Source: CAZIKB01 sp964539665
GTDB lineage: Bacteria; Zhuqueibacterota; Zhuqueibacteria; Oceanimicrobiales; Oceanimicrobiaceae
DNA length: 48,247 bases
Reading direction: 5' to 3'
NCBI GenBank assembly: GCA_964539665.1
Contig: CAZIKB010000043.1
Span: forward strand, 1-48,247
In this document: positions 25,520 through 32,130 of the stretch, one piece after another
Layout of the letters: the number at the start of each line of letters is the position of its first letter
Numbering within the stretch: position 1 is the first letter of the stretch
Position numbers and translations under genes: made by a program
The notes under the pieces: model-generated
Databases searched by the model: none
Told to the model about the DNA's origin: nothing
The model's input: the letters and a program-made list of their open reading frames with translations, nothing else

Positions 25520-25867
25520 ATGAAAAAACAAAACTTTATTATTTTTGTGATTCTATTTTCACTTTTTCTGATTGGATGCGATCATGATTCGAATGTTATG
25601 ACTTCTGAGAAACCTGAATGGTTAAATGAGCTCATAGCAGATATTCAAAATGAGGTTTATTATGCCGGCTCGGTAATATATAGACATGAGTGGAAATCTG
25701 AATTTTACTATCATTTAGAGATACCTGTTTCCTCCTGTGCTTATTGTGATGTGTATAATCAAAACGGCGTGAAAATTGTGTGGTCAGATGAGCATAATTT
25801 TGAAGATTATCTTCAAAATCGAAAAAATGAAAAAGTTATCTGGGATTGGCCGGGTAGATTAATATGA
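25520..25867 (+). CDS. Small lipoprotein of unknown function
   Basis: The 115-residue product begins with a lipoprotein signal (hydrophobic segment then L-I-G-C at about 17-20). The mature part has a conserved-looking S-S-C-A-Y-C-D-V-Y segment and a C-terminal W-D-W-P-G. Small exported proteins with a P-x-W-L start and this C-x-x-C-like core are known in FCB genomes, but I cannot assign a function. It follows the S9 peptidase by 23 bp. Confidence 0.7.
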   Translation: MKKQNFIIFVILFSLFLIGCDHDSNVMTSEKPEWLNELIADIQNEVYYAGSVIYRHEWKSEFYYHLEIPVSSCAYCDVYNQNGVKIVWSDEHNFEDYLQNRKNEKVIWDWPGRLI

Positions 25868-25977
25868 TAACTTAACTATAATTATTCTGATTAAAAAATC
25901 GCGAGGAAATTTACAAAAGTGAATCCGTGTGTGATTTAGTACAATTTGGATTAATTCGCCTAATCAGGGAGAAAGCC

Positions 25978-26766
25978 ATGGCATTGAGAAAGCAGTTGTT
26001 AGTTCTTCTGATTGTATTTCTTATTTTAACAATCTCACGTTTGGATGCACAAACACAGCAAAGGCCACAAAATAATATCATGCATCAGGGTGAGTTGATA
26101 TTAATCCCTGGCGGCGAATTCATTATGGGCGCAGATGGAGAGTACGATCACAGTCCGGCTCACACCGTACAGATTGATTCTTTTTACCTGGATAAACAAG
26201 AGACGACTAATGCCCAATATTTAGAATTCTGCCAAAAAACTGAACGAAAGCTCCCGGAGTTCTGGGGCATGGATAATTTTCACAGTGGTCCTGATTTTCC
26301 TGACCATCCGGTTGTGGGAATTAGCTGGGACGATGCCAAGGCTTACGCAGAATGGGCGGGTAAAAGGTTGCCGACTGAAGCCGAGTGGGAATATGCAGCC
26401 CGCGGAGATCTGGTCGGGAACGATTATCCTGGTGGCGCTGAAATTGACACCACAATTTGCAATTTTACATTTGAGGGGAATAGTCGAGGCGCTATGTCCG
26501 TAGGCAGTTTTTCCGCCAATGGATTTGGTTTATATGATATGTCCGGAAATGTTGTTGAATGGACAGCTGATTATTACGAAAAAGACTATTATAGAAACAG
26601 CCCTTTAAAAAATCCTGCAGGTCCCAAAAGCGGTAAATTTCGGGTAATTCGCGGCGGTGGCTGGCACTCTGGTCCGTTTTGCAATAGAGTTTATTTCAGA
26701 AATGCTTTACCCGCAAACTGGCTGGATATCAATGTAGGTTTTCGATGTGCGAAAGATTTGAAATGA
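25978..26766 (+). CDS. Exported SUMF1/formylglycine-generating-enzyme-like protein
   Basis: This 262-residue protein has a signal peptide (to about residue 25, L-D-A-Q-T) and then one complete SUMF1 (FGE-sulfatase) domain. Typical motifs are I-P-G-G-E-F-I-M-G, P-V-V-G-I-S-W-D-D-A-K-A-Y-A, R-L-P-T-E-A-E-W-E-Y-A-A-R-G, G-N-V-V-E-W-T-A-D, R-G-G-G-W and V-G-F-R-C. The redox cysteine pair of true formylglycine-generating enzymes appears incomplete: in the R-G-G-G-W-H-S-G-P-F-C stretch only the second Cys is present. A binding or structural role is therefore likelier than sulfatase activation, and no sulfatase is nearby. The ATG at 25978 is preferred because it has a GGGAGAAA site and opens the signal peptide. 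Confidence 0.85.
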   Translation: MALRKQLLVLLIVFLILTISRLDAQTQQRPQNNIMHQGELILIPGGEFIMGADGEYDHSPAHTVQIDSFYLDKQETTNAQYLEFCQKTERKLPEFWGMDNFHSGPDFPDHPVVGISWDDAKAYAEWAGKRLPTEAEWEYAARGDLVGNDYPGGAEIDTTICNFTFEGNSRGAMSVGSFSANGFGLYDMSGNVVEWTADYYEKDYYRNSPLKNPAGPKSGKFRVIRGGGWHSGPFCNRVYFRNALPANWLDINVGFRCAKDLK

Positions 26767-26856
26767 CCAACCTATACTCAACTTTAACAAAAAAGTAACT
26801 ACCATTTTCTTTAATTTATAGATTGATAGCTTCCGATATTATATGGAGAAATAGCC

Positions 26857-28275
26857 ATGAAAATGATAATTGGTGGTAATTGGTTAGATAAAGATCAGAA
26901 GATTGAAGTTGTAAACCCGTATGACAGCAGTGTTATAGATACTGTGCCAAGAGGTACGGCCGATGATATTGACCAGGCAATCACTGCGGCTGAAGCTGGC
27001 TATGCGATAAATCGTAATTTGCCGGCTCATCAAAGGATAACGATTCTACACAATGCAGCTAAAATAATGAGCGAACAGTTTGAAACTCTTGCACTAACTA
27101 TTGCCACAGAAGGCTCAAAAACCATTCGGGAAGCAAGAAAGGAGGTCGGAAGAGCGATCAATACAATTACGATCTCAGCCGAAGAAGCCCGCCGGATAAA
27201 CGGCGAAACCATTCCATTTGATAGTGCAGAAGGTTCAGAAAATCGAGTCGGTTATTATTATCGATTCCCAATCGGAATAATTGGCGCAATTACTCCTTTT
27301 AATGATCCATTAAATCTTGTGGCGCATAAATTAGGCCCGGCTATTGCGAGCGGAAATTCCGTGGTATTAAAACCAGCCACTGTTACACCATTATCTGCGC
27401 TCAAGCTCGGCCAAATTCTTCTGGAGGCTGGCCTGCCAGGAAAGGTGCTTTCGATTGTAACCGGCTATGGCAACGAAATTGGCGACAGCCTTGTTTCCGA
27501 TCCCCGAATTCGGATGATTTCGTTTACTGGTGGAGTAGAAGTGGGTGTAAGAATTACTAAAATGGCGGGACTGAAAAAGCTTGGTATGGAGCTTGGCTCC
27601 AATTCTCCTGTTATTGTATTGCCAGACTGTGATTTGGAATTGGCTGTGGATTCATGTGTTTCGGGAGCATTCTGGGCTGTTGGTCAGAATTGCATCGGAG
27701 TGCAAAGGATTTTCATCCATAAGGGTGTCTACGAAGATTTTCGAAACGCATTCATTGCAAAATCAAATTGCTATAAAACAGGTTATCAACTGAATGAAGA
27801 TACGGATATGGGGCCAATGATCACTGAATCAGAAGCTATTCGTGTGATAGAATGGGTTGAGGATGCTGTTTCCAAAGGGGCAAGGCTGCTGGCAGGCGGC
27901 ATTCGCAAAGGCACATTGATACCGCCAACAGTTTTAGAAAATGTTCCTGCACATGTGAAATTAGACTGTCAGGAAATTTTCGGTCCGGTTGTTTGCCTTT
28001 ATTCAATAGATTCTCTGGAGAAGGCAGTGCAAAAATCGAACGCGGTAGATTATGGCTTGCATGGAGCTATTTTCACTAAAAACATTAATAATGCATTTTA
28101 CGCTATCAAAAACATGGATGTGGGCGGTATAATGGTAAATGACTCCACCGACTACCGAGTAGACCTGATGCCGTTTGGCGGTGTAAAAAAAAGCGGATTG
28201 GGCCGGGAAGGGATAAAATTCGCTCTTCAGGAAATGACCGAGCCTAAGGTAGTATGTTTTAATCTTGCAAAATGA
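26857..28275 (+). CDS. Aldehyde dehydrogenase family protein
   Basis: This 472-residue NAD(P)-dependent enzyme has the expected residues: Asn149 (T-P-F-N), Lys172 (L-K-P-A), Glu245 (M-E-L-G) and the nucleophile Cys279 (G-Q-N-C). A C-terminal F-G-G-V-K-K-S-G-L-G-R-E-G closes the family pattern. The length is standard for soluble non-acylating aldehyde dehydrogenases. It resembles the group that includes lactaldehyde, glyceraldehyde-3-phosphate and phosphonoacetaldehyde dehydrogenases, and the substrate cannot be fixed. The interrupted zinc-ribbon gene begins 6 nt after its stop, and that gene's GAGG ribosome binding site overlaps this stop codon, so the two are likely one transcript. Confidence 0.92.
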   Translation: MKMIIGGNWLDKDQKIEVVNPYDSSVIDTVPRGTADDIDQAITAAEAGYAINRNLPAHQRITILHNAAKIMSEQFETLALTIATEGSKTIREARKEVGRAINTITISAEEARRINGETIPFDSAEGSENRVGYYYRFPIGIIGAITPFNDPLNLVAHKLGPAIASGNSVVLKPATVTPLSALKLGQILLEAGLPGKVLSIVTGYGNEIGDSLVSDPRIRMISFTGGVEVGVRITKMAGLKKLGMELGSNSPVIVLPDCDLELAVDSCVSGAFWAVGQNCIGVQRIFIHKGVYEDFRNAFIAKSNCYKTGYQLNEDTDMGPMITESEAIRVIEWVEDAVSKGARLLAGGIRKGTLIPPTVLENVPAHVKLDCQEIFGPVVCLYSIDSLEKAVQKSNAVDYGLHGAIFTKNINNAFYAIKNMDVGGIMVNDSTDYRVDLMPFGGVKKSGLGREGIKFALQEMTEPKVVCFNLAK

Positions 28276-28281
28276 GGATTC

Positions 28282-28824
28282 ATGATGAAGTGTGAACAAT
28301 GTGGGAAGGATTATTCTTCGAAAGACTATCTTTCAACACCTTCTATCTGCACAGAGTGCTATTGAAAGCTGCAATCCACGACAAACGGCTCTGAGTCTAT
28401 GAAGTGTCCGGAGTGCATGAATCAACTCATTGGGAAACGCCACTCAGGCATCACGATCGATGAATGAGAGAAATGCTGCGGAATCTGGTTTGACGCCGGC
28501 GAACTCGAATCGTACTGTGTAATATCAGGCAAAAAACAGGAAACGGTGCCCCAGATTCTCGCACAATTGGAGCCCCAAAAGGATTGCTCAAAGCTCATCT
28601 GTCCACGTTGCCAAATAAAATCAATCGAATATGGAACCGACGACGAATTTAAAATTGCACATTGCGCTAAGTGTGCCGGCGTATTTCTTAATAAAGAACA
28701 AATTCTCAAAATCACAGGACAATATACTTCTACGGAGAGAAGGAAGCCCAGTGGGGCCAAGGAAGGTGCATCCTGGTTCTTTGGGGATGTCATTATTGAT
28801 GTCGTTTTAGAGTTTTTGAATTAG
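28282..28824 (+). pseudogene. Zinc-ribbon (zf-TFIIB type) protein gene with two in-frame TGA codons
   Basis: One frame stays open from 28282 to the TAG-type end at 28824 (180 residues) except for TGA at codon 28 (28363-28365) and codon 62 (28465-28467). Read through, the protein has three Cys4 ribbons: C4-C7/C23-C26, C42-C45/[TGA 62]-C65, and C107-C110/C128-C131. The second TGA falls exactly on a metal-binding cysteine, as the third ribbon shows (H-C-A-K-C-A-G-V-F-L-N against [TGA]-E-K-C-C-G-I-W-F-D). The start has a GAGG site overlapping the aldehyde dehydrogenase stop. Possible readings are a pseudogene with two nonsense changes, selenocysteine at codon 62, or base-call errors. TGA ends many other genes in the window, so it is a stop here. 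A GTG at 28546 could start a shorter protein. Confidence 0.72.
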
Positions 28825-28863
28825 TTTTGAATAGAGTTGAAAATAACAAATGAAGAAGAGGAA

Positions 28864-29883
28864 TTGAACAAAACAAAAATTATTACCTCGTTCATTTTAT
28901 TGTGCATGTTTCTTGGCTCAACTCCCTGCAGTAACAGGCCAACAGACTATTCAACTGACCAATCACGAACCCTGGAAACCTTAAGAAAGGTTGACGACTA
29001 TCCGCTCTATGTGATGCGCTATTTTGGTGACTATGATTTTAAAAAATTCCTTCAAGCAAGTGTACACTCCGACAACCAACCACAATTTAAAATGAAAAAA
29101 AGTGAAAACCAGTGGGCCTGCACTTGTTTTTCGGCATTAACTGATGAAGGCGGCTCGATTTTTGGTCGAAACTTTGATTGGTATTATCATCCTGCTCTTA
29201 TCTTACATACAAATCCTCCTGACGGATACGCCTCGGTTTCTATGGTAGACATCTCCTATTTAGGATTCGACACCGAAGATGCCATCCAAGGTGACCGGAG
29301 CCGGTTACTGGAAGCGCCTTACCTTCCTTTTGATGGCATGAATGAGCACGGTCTTATAATCGGAATGATGGCTGTACCACAGGCGGAAGGCGACAATGAT
29401 CCCAACAAAGTAACTATTAATAGCTTGCAGGCGATTCGATTAATGCTGGATTACGCGACAAACGTCGACGAAGCTATTTCATTATTGCGAAAATATAACA
29501 TAGATTTTGGAGGGGGACCTCCGTTGCATTATCTGATTGCGGATTCCTCTAAAAATTCAGCGATTGTTGAATACATCGATAAAAAGATAAATATTATACG
29601 AAATTCTCAACCATGGCAGGTTGCTACTAATTTTGTCATTTCCGAGACTTCCCCCGAAAGTGAGAGAGCTGCATGCTGGCGATACAACCGGGTTTACGAA
29701 ACGCTTAATCAAGCGGAAGGTTACGTCTCTCAAGATGAAGCAATGACTCTTTTGAAGAATGTTTCTCAGTCCAATACCGTGTGGTCAATAGTCTATGCCA
29801 AAACAGTTGGAGAGATTCAAGTGGCTATGGGAAGAAAATACCATAATATTCACAAATTTATATTTGAATTGACAGATAAATAG
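28864..29883 (+). CDS. Exported linear-amide C-N hydrolase (C45/choloylglycine-hydrolase-like, Ntn fold)
   Basis: From the TTG at 28864 the product has 339 residues with a hydrophobic export signal ending at a Cys (L-G-S-T-P-C, about 17-22); that box is not ideal for a lipoprotein. The Ntn-hydrolase features are the W-A-C-T-C-F stretch (nucleophile probably Cys86), G-R-N-F-D-W at about 101-106, and F-D-G-M-N-E-H-G-L. Members hydrolyse non-peptide amide bonds, such as bile-salt, acyl-amino-acid or ceramide-type substrates. The substrate here is unknown. A GAAGAAGAGG site precedes the chosen TTG; another TTG nine codons upstream is possible. It follows the zinc-ribbon gene closely on the same strand. 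Confidence 0.8.
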   Translation: MNKTKIITSFILLCMFLGSTPCSNRPTDYSTDQSRTLETLRKVDDYPLYVMRYFGDYDFKKFLQASVHSDNQPQFKMKKSENQWACTCFSALTDEGGSIFGRNFDWYYHPALILHTNPPDGYASVSMVDISYLGFDTEDAIQGDRSRLLEAPYLPFDGMNEHGLIIGMMAVPQAEGDNDPNKVTINSLQAIRLMLDYATNVDEAISLLRKYNIDFGGGPPLHYLIADSSKNSAIVEYIDKKINIIRNSQPWQVATNFVISETSPESERAACWRYNRVYETLNQAEGYVSQDEAMTLLKNVSQSNTVWSIVYAKTVGEIQVAMGRKYHNIHKFIFELTDK

Positions 29884-30247
29884 CTGTAACGGATAAGTAA
29901 AACTGTAATTTGCCTGTTAAAGAAAGCGTCTAATATTTTTATTCAAGTCAAAAAAAATATAACTCCGACCGATACTTTCATTTCCGTTGAATATATTTAT
30001 CTGTTGGTTTTCACAAGTAAAATACGGTAACTATTCAGCATGCTACTTTGAAAGAATTATTTTCATTCCAGGAAAAGAGATATTTTTACTGATTGTATCT
30101 TTACAATAAAGAGATCCTGACGGTAGCATGTTTCAAGTTGTTTTCTGAGGATGACGGAGCAGGTTGAGTAATTGCTAAAAATGTTAAAAAGTAATTGACA
30201 TGTCAAATTAAAATCTTTATTATACAAAAAAAGGAAAGGTACCAAAC
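29884..30247. other. Intergenic region carrying the promoter of the thioredoxin-like gene
   Basis: No gene is visible. An 8-bp inverted pair (CATGCTAC 30039-30046 and GTAGCATG 30123-30130) lies in the middle. The right end holds the well-formed promoter listed separately. Confidence 0.5.
30195..30223 (+). promoter_or_regulatory. Sigma-70 type promoter
   Basis: TTGACA (30195-30200) and TATTAT (30218-30223) are separated by exactly 17 bp. The thioredoxin-like gene starts 24 bp downstream of the -10 box, with AAGGAAAGG as its ribosome binding site. Confidence 0.7.
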
Positions 30248-30817
30248 ATGAAAGTTAAAAAGCTAATTCTTCTGCTGAGTATTGTTTTATTTTGCGGGAG
30301 TTGTTCACACAACCGAATTACTCAAAAAACGGATGCAAGCAATACATCTCAAGAGGTAAGTGTTCCTAAACCCGTGAAAAGCAATGTTGTTTCAAAAAAC
30401 AACCAGGGAATGCTTTTGGGGAAAATCGAGATTGCGAACCTTATGAATGAACTCCCCATATTCAAATCCAAAAAGGAGACCTATCAGCCAGAGCCAGACG
30501 CTGTTTCGGTTATTAAAAATTATGATCAGGATGTCCATGTGATCGTTTTCCTGGGTACCTGGTGTGGTGACAGTAAAAGGAATGTGCCTGCATTTATTAA
30601 ACTACTGGAATCAGCTCAAAATCAACATTTTACTGCAGAATATTGGGGACTCGATCGGACAAAGAGTGATGAACTTGGAATGACAAAAACTTATGCTATC
30701 AAGCGGGTACCAACTTTTATTTTTATAGAAAACGGAACAGAATTCGGGCGTATCACGGAAAATCCCGGAGTGAGCATGGAAGATGATATAGCAGAAATCC
30801 TGGAGAACCGCCTATAA
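30248..30817 (+). CDS. Thioredoxin-like lipoprotein with a single active-site cysteine
   Basis: This 189-residue exported protein has a lipoprotein-like signal ending in C-G-S-C (Cys16/Cys19) and a low-complexity linker to about residue 50. A thioredoxin fold follows. The active-site stretch is G-T-W-C-G-D-S-K, so the first cysteine (Cys106) is present but the second is serine. It keeps the cis-proline loop (K-R-V-P-T-F-I-F-I). With one cysteine it cannot be an ordinary dithiol reductase; monothiol chemistry or binding is more likely. It has its own promoter 25 bp upstream and appears monocistronic. Confidence 0.83.
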   Translation: MKVKKLILLLSIVLFCGSCSHNRITQKTDASNTSQEVSVPKPVKSNVVSKNNQGMLLGKIEIANLMNELPIFKSKKETYQPEPDAVSVIKNYDQDVHVIVFLGTWCGDSKRNVPAFIKLLESAQNQHFTAEYWGLDRTKSDELGMTKTYAIKRVPTFIFIENGTEFGRITENPGVSMEDDIAEILENRL

Positions 30818-31078
30818 CTTTAGGCAATAAAATATTATTGAGTATTATCTTTACCATCAAAAAGTTTTATGGAATAACATCGGGAGTTACAAGTAAAGCC
30901 AAACTCCAAAGCCTCGATTGCTCAACAAGGGTAACCAAACCGCCCTGGCGAAATCGAACAACGGTTTGCTCGGGATCGTTTACAAGAAGACAACTGGCAA
31001 GTCAGTTCAAGAAGGGGAGATGTCCGACCAACATCACCGATTGAGATGCGTGCTTCAACGCTTCAGCTACTGGTTCAA

Positions 31079-31747
31079 CTAGTTCTTTCCTCTCAAATAG
31101 CCTGAATTTTGTAATTCGTTCTCAAGACCTGCGGAAGAATCGATCATATCACACTCACCGTTTTTGAAAAAATAAGCTGTGTCCGCAATTTGAACACTGT
31201 ATCGATAGTAGTGATCTGTCAGCAAAACCCCCTTGCCTTTTTGACGTTGTTCTAAAATCAGATCAATCATTTTTTCTGTTGTAATAGGTTCTATCCCGGT
31301 AAAAGGATCATCAAGCAAGATAAATGGTCTGTCTAAAGAAATTATCAACAATAACTCCAGATAGCGACGCTCGCCACTTGAAAGCGTACCAACTTTTTGA
31401 TTTATTAAGTTCGCAGGGAATTCCTTTATTAACAAATCACTGCCGGTCACAGGTAACGTATTAATTAAACGACTTGCTTCTATGTCATCAGGCAAGAAGG
31501 TGTTTTCTGATAAGTAAGATATTTTCTTATATCTTTGCCGCATACGTTTGTGACGAAATAACTGGCCATCAATACTAATTGTCCCCGATGTTTGAGAAAT
31601 TAAACCCGCGCCAATTCTAATTAATGTTGATTTGCCGCTTCCATTCGGGCCAAATAATCCAGAGATTTTTCCAGGATCCACTTTGACAGAAACACCGCTT
31701 AAGATATGCTTGCCATTTAATTCATAAACAATAGAATCAAATATCAA
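31079..31747 (-). CDS. ABC transporter ATP-binding protein
   Basis: This 222-residue single-domain ATPase has Walker A G-P-N-G-S-G-K-S-T near 33-41, the signature L-S-S-G-E-R-R near 118-124 and Walker B F-I-L-L-D-D-P near 137-143. L-T-D-H-Y-Y-R provides the switch histidine. The Walker B ends in D-D rather than D-E, so the usual catalytic glutamate is an aspartate. The start codon overlaps the stop of the 95-residue membrane protein (ATGA), so the two are translationally coupled. The substrate is unknown. Confidence 0.88.
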   Translation of the reverse strand: MIFDSIVYELNGKHILSGVSVKVDPGKISGLFGPNGSGKSTLIRIGAGLISQTSGTISIDGQLFRHKRMRQRYKKISYLSENTFLPDDIEASRLINTLPVTGSDLLIKEFPANLINQKVGTLSSGERRYLELLLIISLDRPFILLDDPFTGIEPITTEKMIDLILEQRQKGKGVLLTDHYYRYSVQIADTAYFFKNGECDMIDSSAGLENELQNSGYLRGKN

Positions 31748-32031
31748 AATCGCAACCTTGAAATTAGGATAAATGCAGTAATTAATGTAACTTCAAAAAT
31801 GAGAAAATTTAAACCTAAAAGAACATATTTAGGAAGTCCCAAGTTGTAATAAAGCACCCAAATGTTACGCCATTCGAAGAACCGATTGATGATATAAACT
31901 GACACAATTCCTGACCAGATGAAAGATTTAATATAGACTTCTTTCACGCCGCCTATAGAAAAAAATACAATTAAGATCCCTGCAAGCGTGAGTGATATTG
32001 TAACATACTTTTTAGTCAGATACAAAATCAT
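31744..32031 (-). CDS. Small membrane protein with three predicted spans
   Basis: I do not recognise the family. The 95 residues hold three hydrophobic segments (about 11-28, 34-53 and 68-90) separated by short charged loops, including R-F-F-E-W-R-N. Its stop overlaps the start of the ABC ATPase gene by 4 nt, so it is the natural partner of that ATPase. It is far shorter than normal ABC permeases and may be a reduced permease or an anchor subunit. Confidence 0.7.
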   Translation of the reverse strand: MILYLTKKYVTISLTLAGILIVFFSIGGVKEVYIKSFIWSGIVSVYIINRFFEWRNIWVLYYNLGLPKYVLLGLNFLIFEVTLITAFILISRLRF

Positions 32032-32130
32032 GCTTAAGAATCACTCTAATTTGAAGCTCAATTCTGTTGAGAGTTAAATCTTTGTTTTATTTGCCAGGAT
32101 TATAAAGCAGAAAAATCAGCGGTCTGTTCT

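Noticed and set aside
28363..28467. TGA reassigned to tryptophan or glycine in this organism
   Set aside because: TGG is used for Trp throughout, and many complete genes here end in TGA (for example at 2352, 20560, 26766, 39660), so TGA is a stop in general.
30838..31044. A 68-residue plus-strand ORF after the thioredoxin-like gene
   Set aside because: It does not resemble any family, starts at a weak codon and sits in a degenerate-looking gap. Other frames of the same DNA are equally featureless.
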